NCBI GenBank assembly: GCA_949130485.1
Contig: OX422183.1
Span: 8,832,636 to 8,896,635 of the forward strand
Direction: 5' to 3'
Length of the DNA: 64,000 nt
DNA from: Agelas oroides
Lineage: Eukaryota > Porifera > Demospongiae > Agelasida > Agelasidae
Shown here: piece after piece, positions 35,101 to 45,439 of the stretch
Layout: the number at the start of each line of letters is the position of its first letter
Position numbering within the stretch: the first letter of the stretch is position 1
The notes under the pieces: generated by a model
What the model was told of the DNA's origin: nothing
Seen by the model: only the letters and a program-made list of their open reading frames with translations
The model's database searches: none
Program-made: the position numbers and the translations under genes

Positions 35101-38100
35101 TATGAATGTACACATCAAATGGAACTGTTTGATACCCATTTGGTATAGTTTGGTCAAGTATTAGCTGTTTCGGGCCTGAAATTGTCATGCAGTTACAAGT
35201 AATCGATACGTTGGTAAAACCACAACCGTACCCAAACAATTTTCAGAACACTTACTCCAAAATGAAAACAAACATCAGATTATGAATGTACACACCAAAT
35301 GGAACTGTTTGATACCCATTTTGTATAGTTTGGTCAAGTATTAGATGTTTTGGGCCTGAAATTGTTAGTTACAACTAACCGATATGTACAAGTGGTAAAA
35401 TCACAACCGCACCTGGACTATTATTGAACCACTCATACCAAAATGAAAACAAACATCAGATTATGAATGTACACATCAAATGGAACTGTTTGATACCCAT
35501 TTTGTCTGGTTTGGTCAAATATTAGCTGTTTCGGGCCTGAAATTGTTAGTTACAACTAATCGATATGTACAAGTGGTAAAATCACAACCGTACCTAGACT
35601 CTTTTTGAACCACTCATACCAAAATGAAAACAAACATCAGATTATGAATGTACACATCAAATGGAACTGTTTGATACCCATTTGGTATAGTTTGGTCAAG
35701 TATTAGCTGTTTCGGGCCTGAAATTGTCAGTTACAAGTAATCGATACGTTGATAAAACCACAACCGTACCCAAACAATTTTCAGAACACTTACTCCAAAA
35801 TGAAAACAAACATCAGATTATGAATGTACACACCAAATGGAACTGTTTGATACCCATTTTGTATAGTTTGGTCAAGTATTAGATGTTTTGGGCCTGAAAT
35901 TGTTAGTTACAACTAACCGATATGTACAAGTGGTAAAATCACAACCGCACCTGGACTATTATTGAACCACTCATACCAAAATGAAAACAAACATCAGATT
36001 ATGAATGTACACATCAAATGGAACTGTTTGATACCCATTTTGTCTGGTTTGGTCAAGTATTAGCTGTTTCGGGCCTGAAATTGTTAGTTACAACTAATCG
36101 ATATGTACAAGTGGTAAAATCACAACCGTACCTAGACTCTTTTTGAACCACTCATACCAAAATGAAAACAAACATCAGATTATGAATGTACACATCAAAT
36201 GGAACTGTTTGATACCCATTTGGTATAGTTTGGTCAAGTATTAGCTGTTTCGGGCCTGAAATTGTTAGTTACAAGTAATTGATACGTTGGTAAAACCACA
36301 AACGTACCCAAGCAATTTTCAGAACTCTTACTCCAAAATGAAAACAAACATCAGATTATGAATGTACACATCAAATGGAACTGTTTGATACCCATTTGGT
36401 ATAGTTTGGTCAAGTATTAGCTGTTTCGGGCCTGAAATTGTCAGTTACAAGTAATCGATACGTTGATAAATTAAACCACAACCGTACCCAAACAATTTTC
36501 AGAACACTTACTCCAAAATGAAAACAAACATCAGATTATGAATGTACACACCAAATGGAACTGTTTGATACCCATTTTGTATAGTTTGGTCAAGTATTAG
36601 ATGTTTTGGGCCTGAAATTGTTAGTTACAACTAACCGATATGTACAAGTGGTAAAATCACAACCGCACCTGGACTATTATTGAACCACTCATACCAAAAT
36701 GAAAACAAACATCAGATTATGAATGTACACATCAAATGGAACTGTTTGATACCCATTTTGTCTGGTTTGGTCAAGTATTAGCTGTTTCGGGCCTGAAATT
36801 GTTAGTTACAACTAACCGACATGTACAAGTGGTAAAATCACAACTGTACCTAGACTCTTTTTGAACCACTCATACCAAAATGAAAACAAACATCAGATTA
36901 TGAATGTACACATCAAATGGAACTGTTTGATACCCATTTGGTATAGTTTGGTCAAGTATTAGCTGTTTCGGGCCTGAAATTGTTAGTTACAAGTAACCGA
37001 TATGTACAAGTGGTAAAATCACAACCGTACCCAGACTATTTTCAGAATACTTACTCCAAAATGAAAACAAACATCAGATTATGAATGTACACATCAAATG
37101 GAACTGTTTGATACCCATTTTATATAGTTTGGTCAAGTATTAGCTGTTTCGGACCTGAAATTGTTAGTTACAAGTAACCGATATGTACAAGTGGTAAAAT
37201 CACAACCGTACCCAGACTATTTTCAGAACACTTACTCCAAAATGAAAACAAACATCAGAGCATGAATGTACACACCAAATGGAACTGTTTGATACCCATT
37301 TGGTATAGGTTGGTCAAGTATTAGCTGTTTCGGGCCTGAAATTGTTAGTTACAAGTAATCGATACGTTGGTAAAACCACAACCGTACCCAAACAATTTTC
37401 AGAACACTTACTCCAAAATGAAAACAAACATCAGATTATGAATGTACACATCAAATGGAACTGTTTGATACCCATTTTGTCTGGTTTGGTCAAGTATTAG
37501 CTGTTTCGATCGGGCCTGAAATTGTTAGTTACAACTAACCGATATGTACAAGTGGTAAAATCACAACCGTACCTAGACTCTTTTTGAACCACTCATACCA
37601 AAATGAAAACAAACATCAGATTATGAATGTACACATCAAATGGAACTGTTTGATACCCATTTTGTCTGGTTTGGTCAAGTATTAGCTGTTTCGGGCCTGA
37701 AATTGTTAGTTACAACTAACCGATATGTACAAGTGATAAAATCACAAACGTACCTAGACTCTTTTTGAACCACTCATACCAAAATGAAAACAAACATCAG
37801 ATTATGAATGTACACATCAAATGGAACTGTTTGATACCCATTTGGTATAGTTTGGTCAAGTATTAGCTGTTTCGATCGGGCCTGAAATTGTTAGTTACAA
37901 GTAATCGATACGTTGGTAAAACCACAACCGTACCCAAACAATTTTCAGAACACTTACTCCAAAATGAAAACAAACATCAGATTATGAATGTACACATCAA
38001 ATGGAACTGTTTGATACCCATTTTGTATAGTTTGGTCAATTATTATATTACATATATGAACATACATGATCATGCAATAACTTTTCCAACTCCTGTAGCT

Positions 38101-40866
38101 TTAGTCTGGAGAGAACAACCATCATGACAGGTAGTAGCGTGTATGTAGAGTCTGTTTTGTTACAGAAACTTATACTTAGAAGTACAGGAGCCAGCCTCGC
38201 AAACAGGGTGGGGCTAATAATGACAGGGGCGTGGCTCAGTCCTTGTACGCGTGCGCAACATGGCACGCGCCATTTCGCATTTTCTCACTTCGATCGTACA
38301 CTTCAAGTTCGTCTTCTTTGATATGATCCGTTCGTGAAAATTCCGCCAGCAACAAAATGGTACCTGAGCTTAGTGGAGGAGAGGGCTTACATGTTCGATG
38401 TCCCACGGGAGCGAATGTCTTTCGGTGACAAGGAGTGCGGAGCGGTTACATCGCTGAGACTTCACACCACCGTGGTAAGAAGTGGCTGAAAGTCAATGAA
38501 TTTATAAATGTACTTTTTTTTACTACATATAAAATAGTTAAAGTAGCTATTTCCGCGTAAGGATACATATAGCTAGCTATAGAGTTGTACTGCAGTAGTA
38601 AAGTCGCTAAAGAAATATTGTTGAATGTGTCATTTCTTTCTTTCTACCTTATACCTCCCTGCTTGTTCCCTTCTCATCCTTCCACCAACTACCAGACTAG
38701 CTAGACCAGTTAGTCTTCCTCTATACTGATCTTGTCTGAGAGATCGTGGTGGTGATAGGTACACAGAGTGAGTCTGCAGCCTTCCCAAAGACATGTTCTG
38801 AAGGGAGGTTCTGGAGGCTGTATATGCACAGAGAGGAAAGGTACGAGATAGGGAGAACAAAAGCTTTTATTTAAAAGCCCCAGATGATTAATTCACATCA
38901 CTTGTATATCCATACACAGGACCTTTGTCTCCAGGCTATTAATGCCTCATTGTTCAGAAGTACCCAGGCCACAAGGTTCAATCTCCACGCTGCCCTGCAA
39001 GTGGTTTAAACTGCTGGTAAGTAAGCTTGTACTATATACTTATTACAACTGCAGTTGTCTGAATTTGCATTTAGGTCTTCCTCCTTAATTTGTTCTGCAC
39101 TGGATTGGGGGTGGGGGGAGCCATAGTACATTTCTTAATGAGGTGCGGAGAACATAAGTTGTACACAAGGCCTTGTATTTTCTGAAATGTACCTGCTGAG
39201 TGGATGACTCTTCTGGTTGGGAATTGTCCAGTGCTTGCGTTTTTGTACTCTTAAATTTGCAAACCTAGTTTGTATCATGACCATCTTCCACTATACCTTC
39301 CAGGCCTGTTTACTTCTCCTCACTACACCAACTGACTACGGAGGCCCCAGCTGCTTGAAGAGGCTCATAGCCAAGTGAGTGGTTACAATGTTTAATACAT
39401 CTAGCCTTATCCCTGGTGATTACGTTCAGGGATTTCCATGTATGCATGAATAACAACAAACAAGATGAGCCTTTCTGAGATGCTGACTGTGTGATTTCTT
39501 CACATACCCCGGTAGAGGAATTGCATTTGAAATGATAGCTGCCACACTTTCGAAATATTTTCAGTACACATGCTGCCATGTTGGAAGGCAATTGAAGGAA
39601 AGCAATTATACAAAAATTACATTTCTACAGACCTGTTTCGGGTGTTTAACTTCAACTTTAGACTATGCAAAGGGTTAGCTAGTGAAGACATTTAACACAC
39701 ATCTGTGAGAAATGAATGCTACTGGTAGGAGCATTGCTAGGGCGGGAAGTTCAATGCGCTAGTATGATAATCACTACTGTTTTGTCCTCCAAGATGCCCC
39801 ACATGACTTGTATAATGGAATAATAGAATGATTGCAGTTCCTCTATCGCATGACCTGACTAGTATATGAATAATTATTGCATGTGCTATTCTTTCACAGA
39901 TGGATGTTAACAATTGAACACAACTAACTGATTGATAGGTACATAAAATGTATATTATATGCATAGTTGAATGCCATTTTTGTATGTATAGAGTATATTG
40001 ACACATTTTTGTACAATGAAGTACTTCAATCACATACGTATTTGTATAAAATGCTGTAACGTAAGTTATAGCATAACTATTGTTTGCTTGTTTTAGTATA
40101 TTCATGTTTTCAACTCAGTGTATGTCACAATTATATTTTGCTTACAGTCAAGAGTGTTTCATTGGAAATTCCATGTAAAAGCTCCACCCACTAAGTGAGG
40201 GGTCAGCTGCATGTCAGTTGACACACTGCTAATTTTGCACACCAATTTTGACACATTGGTAGAATAACACACTTGTTATTTAGCACACTTGCTGAATAGC
40301 ACACTACTAATTTGGCACACTGTCCAGTTAGCACATGTGTAGTTTTGACACACCTAACAATTTGACATGCGTGTAGGTGTGTCAAAACTGGAGACATCAC
40401 TTTTGACACACTTTTTGTGTCAGATTAGCACACTTTTTTTTTTCTGTGCAGGCTACTGGCACTGTTAGTGTGTCTCCTTGTATGGGGGACAATCGTAGAA
40501 TTGGAACTCAACCTACCTGAATCTCGAGACAAGATTCAGTGGATAGCTATTGCTCTCTGGTCAATAGAAACATTTCCACAGATCACTTTAAACATCAAGC
40601 GTCAATCAACTAGTGGTCAAGCCACCACTTCTGTTCTGATAGCATTGGTCGGCAAAACAACTGATTTTCTAGTGACGTACGGTCTACTGATGCCTCTTCC
40701 CTATGTAGTCATGTGCTACTTCTCAAGCTCAAGCGCCTTTATCAACACATTCCAGGTTTGCCGTTATCTGTGTGAAAATCTTCAATTTGGTTTTGTTTCT
40801 TCAGATATCATCTACCCTAAATATTTTGTAAAGATCGATAGAATAACTGAACTTAGTGAGGATTAA
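32198..40866 (+). CDS. PQ-loop (SLC66-like) transporter, four exons
   Basis: Seven-helix PQ-loop membrane protein, 286 residues; relatives such as PQLC2/Ypq1 export basic amino acids from lysosomes or vacuoles. Exon 1, 32198-32513, has helix 1 with the first PQ motif (LLPQVL, P41-Q42), helix 2 (SFLWAVANFTASLVNLFF) and helix 3, ending C|GTAAAC in phase 1. Exon 2, 38958-39016, follows TTGTTCAG. Exon 3, 39304-39374, follows CTTCCAG. Exon 4, 40452-40866, follows CTGTGCAG and carries the second PQ motif (ETFPQITLNI, P191-Q192) and the last helices. Phases 1/0/2 match at each junction and the sum is a multiple of three; leaving out exon 2 or 3 breaks the frame. Transported substrate cannot be told from sequence. 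Intron 1 is 6.4 kb because of a satellite. Confidence 0.85.
32529..32900 (+). repeat. GTGTGCTA-rich segment at the 5' end of intron 1
   Basis: Begins CACACAGAAAAAAACTGGTGTGCTA only 15 bases past the exon 1 donor (read 32528 on) and repeats GTGTGCTA/TGTGCTA many times, with a duplicated CTAGTTCCTCATCACCAAAA unit. It mirrors the segment ending at 40452. Confidence 0.7.
32942..38044 (+). repeat. Intronic satellite, ~28 monomers of 176-181 bp
   Basis: Tandem array within intron 1 of the PQ-loop gene. The anchor GAATGTACACA recurs at 33132, 33317, 33493, 33676, 33857, 34033, 34214, 34390 and so on to 37986. Two monomer classes are visible: a 181-bp type with AAGTGGTAAAATCACAACCG and a 176-bp type with CGTTGGTAAAACCACAACCG. 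From 34566 the order A, A', B, B' (718 bp) repeats with occasional loss of one B, a higher-order repeat. Each monomer holds the imperfect palindrome ATACCCATTTGGTAT or its variant. The array ends abruptly near 38044. No coding potential. Confidence 0.97.
38391..38474 (+). other. Exon-like segment inside intron 1, unrecognised
   Basis: A frame open from 38322, with first ATG at 38391, reads MFDVPRERMSFGDKECGAVT and on to a GTG|GTAAGA donor, phase 0. It does not fit the phase of exon 2 of the host gene, so it is not a simple alternative first exon. I do not recognise it; it could be a nested gene or chance. Confidence 0.25.
40210..40452 (-). repeat. TAGCACAC-rich segment at the 3' end of intron 3
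   Basis: Rich in GCACAC and TGACACAC, the complement of the motif at 32529-32900, and ending TTAGCACACTTTTTTTTTTC then TGTGCAG, which is the exon 4 acceptor. The last 25 bases are nearly the inverse of the first 25 at 32528, so the repeat supplies the polypyrimidine tract and AG. Confidence 0.7.
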
Positions 40867-41585
40867 TAGCCTGGGAACAATGAAGTGGTCATTAACATAA
40901 CACAAGCTTAACAGCACAAGTACAGTGGGAGCAGTTTGTGAGCTCCTTTCTAATGAGCGCAAGAAGTGATTTTACATTTCCACCCAGAATGTACAAGGTC
41001 TCAACAGGACCTAAAGCATCCTGAAGTGAATAAGCTTACCTGCATGCATCATTGACGCAGTGAGCTCGCAAAGTGCTTCACTGTACTTACACTCCATTGA
41101 CAGCACTCATTCAAAATGACAGCATAGTATCCGGATTTCCATCCACTGTCTGTTTATGTTTGGTTACATGAGGTATTGCATAAGGTCTATTGGGAGAAGT
41201 AGAGATACACCACCTGTATTCCGTCTCACCCAGTTGTGCTAGCAACTGAAGAACCACAGGCCAAAATGTATGGTTTTGTACACAGTTTGTCCTATGTCTG
41301 TGCACTATCGTGACTGCATTAGCTGAGTCCATATGCATTTCATGTCTTGTTTACTTTAATCTCAGTGTGCAGAAAAGTAATTTATTCCGACCCGCTCACC
41401 ACTGTGAAGTGCATGTGCATATGAGAGTGTTGGTGTGTATCACTTCTATTAGGTACTTTCAACTAACTGCGTAGTACTGCAACCTAGCCTTGTTCCTAGA
41501 CTCAAATGTCCCTGGCTTTCATCGTTTTTCTTATCACAATTAAGTGATGAAAGCTGGGGGCATGAGGATTGGGCTAGCTGTATAC
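40867..41585. other. No gene seen
   Basis: 3' flank of the PQ-loop gene. An imperfect hairpin (CCTAGCCTTGTTCCTAGACT to GATTGGGCTAGCTG) lies at about 41487-41580. No AATAAA close to the stop codon. Confidence 0.45.
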
Positions 41586-43357
41586 TAGCCTCGTACCCAG
41601 GCCGCTTGCAACGAAAAAGAAAAATGGCTTAATTGGTATCCACTGTTTGTGCACATGCGGTGGTCATAATACACTTCTGTAAAATTGTATGGTTCACGTA
41701 GCCAACTCACTTCTGCAAAAATTGTAAGGTTCACGTAGCCAACTCACTTCTGCAAAATTGTAAGGTTCACAGTCTACACGCAGACCCCGAAATTTATTCC
41801 ACCCGCGTAAACAGTGTGACGTCATCAAATTCTGGATGAATACGTAATGAGCTCTACACACGGCCAACTTTCAAGCTTTATATTTCGTGGTAGCAAACCT
41901 GGATCGAGATGATACTTATATAGCTTGTTGTGAGGGCTGCAAAGTGTAAGTTCATAGTGTCACTGTACCTGCTGGGTGCCGCATACGGCGGTAGAGACTA
42001 CGTCTGCTCACAAGACACAAGTACAATTCTGAGCCATCTTTGATTTACCGTACAACTAGAGGCAAAGTGGAGCTAGAACACGATCTTCACAGCGTATATA
42101 CAGTACATTCAGCACTATAACATAGTCGAGTTAGAAGCCAAAAGCTCAAGTCACACGGTAGATACTAAGTGTAGAATATCGGCAAAAAATCGCTTCATAG
42201 GCTCGAACGTAGACATAGTACAGAACAAGCTACGAAAGGGCAACCAGCGCTACATAGCCCTTCTGGCTCTTTGCTATAACTTACAAAATGTCCAATCTCC
42301 ATAGCTATCGTACTCTCCGAGATACAAGCACTTATGCAAGTGCCCTAGAGACCGCTTTCAGCTGTGATCGATTTTCGATTTGGCGCACAACTAGGGGCAA
42401 AACGGCCAAGAGCTCCGTAAATTTCTGGACACGTTTTTCCCCACTCCGACTACACAATACTCGTATAACTTAGTCAAACTCCAAGTGCTTTTCCAGTTAT
42501 GATTGAGCAAAGTCGGAATATTGTTCAGTAATCTGCTTTGAAATTCCCGGGAAGTTCGCGGGACTTGCAACGGCAACTGAATGACAACCATATTGTGAAC
42601 TGTTGTGTAATAATAGTTTACACAAGCTGAACTTTTAGTTGACTACTTGTAATTGAATGTATGGAAGCCCTGGGGTCTGTGTGTAGACTGTTCACATAGC
42701 CAACTCACTTCTGCAAAATTGTAAGGTTCACATAGCCAACTCCACATGGATCACATCCGGAGGAAGTCTGCAGTGCAGTATGAGTACCGATATAGCTATT
42801 TGCTGTTGACTCTGCCTTCAAAGGCGGATTCTACAATGACATCCAAGCATGCCACCGCTCTCTTCTGCGAGGTGAGACTGCCACACGATTGACCTTCTTG
42901 GTTAGTTTATACTTCTCTTGCCTGTTTCCAGAGGAGATGGCTTACCCTTACATACCTGCCGCTCCTGTTTGACAAAAGCACAGATGGTTGAGCGCAACTT
43001 TGAGATCAGGCTCACGCTCATGAGAGCGTTGAACAGTACTAACACTTTGAATTTGTGACTTACCCAAAAACATCTTTGCCCTCGTATACATGATGCACAG
43101 CCTTCAACTGTTGCAGATTGAGAGTGAACTTTCATTGGCTTTCCAACTCGCAAAAGTTTGTTAGAAACGCCAACTTTCTTGCTCATTCAGTTGCCCTTTT
43201 CAACAATACGGAAATAAAACGAACCTATAGCTATGTAGCGATTATGCAAACCATGTGTATATTCAGATTATACCGGACCCCAAGGTGGTTGTACGTAGGC
43301 AAACAGTGGATACCAGGCCATTTTCCTTTTTTTGCAAGCGGCCTGGGTACAAGGCTA
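41586..43357. mobile_element. 1.8-kb foldback element of the TAGCCTCG family
   Basis: Left end TAGCCTCGTACCCAGGCCGC and right end GCGGCCTGGGTACAAGGCTA are inverse, continuing into TTGGTATCCACTGTTTG and CAAACAGTGGATACCA. The interior holds repeated AACTCACTTCTGCAAAATTG units (about 41700-41760 and 42702) and several short frames I cannot identify. Unlike its relatives it has no matching 9-mer at its edges, so one end may be rearranged. Confidence 0.75.
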
Positions 43358-43919
43358 ATACCCATGCAGCCATAGTTGTAAGTACAAACCACTTCTCCAC
43401 ATAGTTAACCCTCGGCGCGCATGCGTGAGGAGGGTTACAGTAGTTGTCATGTGTCAGGTCTGTGTGTGTGTCTGTGTGTCCGTTTTCTCTATTCTGCCTT
43501 CTCGCGCTTTTAGGCGTCCAACGAGAGGTATCAGCGGCTACAGCGCGGAAAATGCAGTAAAATTAAAAAGCCGTTTTCTCTTAAACTGCTTAGTTCAAAA
43601 GTTAGAAGCATTATAAACTTACCGCGACTAAGTCAGCCATTTTCTTCACGTGCAATGTTTCCGTATACCTCTCCGTAACATGTACGTAGCGGTAATGTGT
43701 GATCACAGTAACTTGGAGCACGTTGTTTCAGTTTTCTGTCGAACTTAGACGTTTGCGACTATCTTTTACGAGAGGTTCAGAAAGGTATGCCGACAGTGTA
43801 ATACCGTAATGGAGTACAATAGGTCTATGTGTCTCAGAAAGGTATGCCCACAGTGTAATACCGTAGTGCACGTGAAGAGGTCAGTTTGTGACTGGCCATG
43901 CCTTCGCATCGAAGAAAAG
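43358..43919. other. No gene seen
   Basis: Includes a duplicated AGAAAGGTATGCC...ACAGTGTAATACCGTA unit at about 43779-43865, possibly the edge of an element preceding the Helitron-like fragment. Confidence 0.4.
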
Positions 43920-44125
43920 GAAAGCACGGTGTACTGCTGTTGGGGAGCCTGAGAACGCAGTGAAACGTAGAAAAGCCTATAGGCGTAGGCTACTGTCTGA
44001 GGAAGAGTTATTAGTGAGGGAGAGAGACAAAGTCCGCAAAGCGAGTAAGAGAGCTTCTGAAACACGTGAGCGGACTTTGCACAGGCAAGAACAGAACCGA
44101 ACACATATGGCAAGCATAAACACTT
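43920..44125 (+). mobile_element. Helitron/PIF1-like N-terminal fragment
   Basis: An Arg/Lys/Glu-rich frame with AVKRRKAYRRRLLSEEELLV, RERDKVRKASKRASETRERT and LHRQEQNR. Repeated R-ET-ER-L-R patterns of this kind precede the rolling-circle domain in many animal Helitron-like ORFs. It runs into a CA microsatellite and has no helicase domain, so at best it is a fragment. A similar minus-strand piece lies at 30340-30440. Confidence 0.4.
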
Positions 44126-44207
44126 ATCATATAGCTTGCGCCGAGGGTTCTGCACTTCAGTGCTGTTCATTTTCATGTACTCTCTCTCTTCTCCTTCCCC
44201 ATCACCA

Positions 44208-44393
44208 ACACACACAACACACACACACACACACACACACGTACACACACACATACACACACACATACACACGTACACACACACACACATACACACACAC
44301 ACACACACGCACATGTACACACGCACACACACACGTACACACACACACACACACACATGTACACACACATGCGCACATGCACACACACACACG
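44208..44393 (+). repeat. (CA)n microsatellite ending at a splice acceptor
   Basis: About 185 bp of CA repeats broken by GTACAC, ATACAC and GCACATG interruptions, ending eight bases before the ACTAG acceptor at 44402. All long frames through it, both strands, are repeat artefacts. Confidence 0.95.
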
Positions 44394-44402
44394 CCTTACT
44401 AG

Positions 44403-44900
44403 GTATTCTGGTATGGCAATGAAAGCTGGTTCAATCCATATGTAAAGGTGGATCAGAAGTCAGGCTGTGATTTAAAACTAGTATCCACATCCAATACAGA
44501 AGAAAGTGCTAAACTATTGGATGAAGATGCTGAATCGCTGGATGATACACAGTGCGATGAACATGAATCTAAACCACGTCCATCTCGAACTGTGCGATCT
44601 CAGTGTAAATACTGGTCTGCAACTGTGATGCGCTACGTTGGCATGTCTTATGTTTCAATTGGTCTGACCGCGTTTGCTATCGGAATATTTCTGAGAACAA
44701 GATCCTACCTCGCCCTTCTGGCACCTGTTGCATGCCTCACAATTGTGGTCCTGGCCAGTGAGTATTATAATTTGAAGCGGAGAGGTCACTTGAAGAGATG
44801 TGAGGAAGCGGAGAGAAGAGTTGAGGATACGATTCTGACATGTGGTTTTAGGAAGAATGTATCTCCTGATCAGAATAGTGTGTCAGGACCAGTTCAGTAG
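44403..44900 (+). CDS. Last exon of an unrecognised two-helix membrane protein
   Basis: Open from an ACTAG acceptor at 44401-44402 to TAG at 44898-44900, 165 codons. It reads FWYGNESWFNPYVK (possible N-glycosylation site NES), then an acidic stretch (AKLLDEDAESLDDTQCDEHE), a basic patch, and two probable membrane segments: MRYVGMSYVSIGLTAFAIGI and LALLAPVACLTIVVLASEYY, with a charged tail (KRRGHLKRCEEAERRVED). The two helices with a short RTRSY turn suggest a hairpin with both termini cytosolic. The first in-frame ATG is at 44627, so upstream exons are expected; none is evident in the repeat-rich DNA to the left. I do not recognise the family and assign no function. Confidence 0.55.
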   Translation, partial: VFWYGNESWFNPYVKVDQKSGCDLKLVSTSNTEESAKLLDEDAESLDDTQCDEHESKPRPSRTVRSQCKYWSATVMRYVGMSYVSIGLTAFAIGIFLRTRSYLALLAPVACLTIVVLASEYYNLKRRGHLKRCEEAERRVEDTILTCGFRKNVSPDQNSVSGPVQ

Positions 44901-45439
44901 TGGAATTTTGCATGAATTAATAATTTTGTACTGCATGTCAAATTCGAGTGGCGTTTAGTGCTAGTAGTGTTCAGTATTATCAGGAAGCTACCTGCTTTAT
45001 GATCGTAATGCCCACGTGATGGTGGATGAAAAGTAAGCTTACCAGGTATAAATCCACATTGGATGTGTGCTTGATTTGAGTCTGCAGCTCAATGCTGCTG
45101 TATAGCTAGCTACTGCTGTTTTTCCAGTGGGCTGGCTAAGATGGATACAGGATACAAAGTGGAAGTCCTCTCGTAACATAGATGAAGCACAGATAAACTC
45201 AACCAATTAAAAAGTTTCAGGCTCACTGGGTTCAGACTAATGTTTATACATGCAAGGGTCACAAGACGAGTGTGGCCTGGGAATTCCGGAATGAGGCTAG
45301 CTAGTCCTATATCTTCTTGCGCATGCGCGCGTAGATAAAATTTTGAAAAGAAAGGTCGTCATTTAGCCACGATTAGAATAGGAGTTTGGACCGTTAGTTG
45401 ATCCGTAAACCTAACGTTCCAGCCAGGCGTCGTTCGATC

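Noticed and set aside
32942-38044. CRISPR array
   Set aside because: The units are whole repeats of 176-181 bp with no unique spacers, inside a eukaryotic intron.
32942-38044. CENP-B box in the satellite monomer
   Set aside because: TTCGGGCC context around TGTTTCGGGCCTGAAA does not fit the TTCG-A-CGGG pattern.
41586-43357. 9-bp target duplication around the 1.8-kb element
   Set aside because: Left flank GCTGTATAC and right flank ATACCCATG do not match as a direct 9-mer.
43766-44402. Long frames on both strands through the second CA tract
   Set aside because: Only the Arg-rich part before 44125 looks protein-like; the remainder is microsatellite translation.
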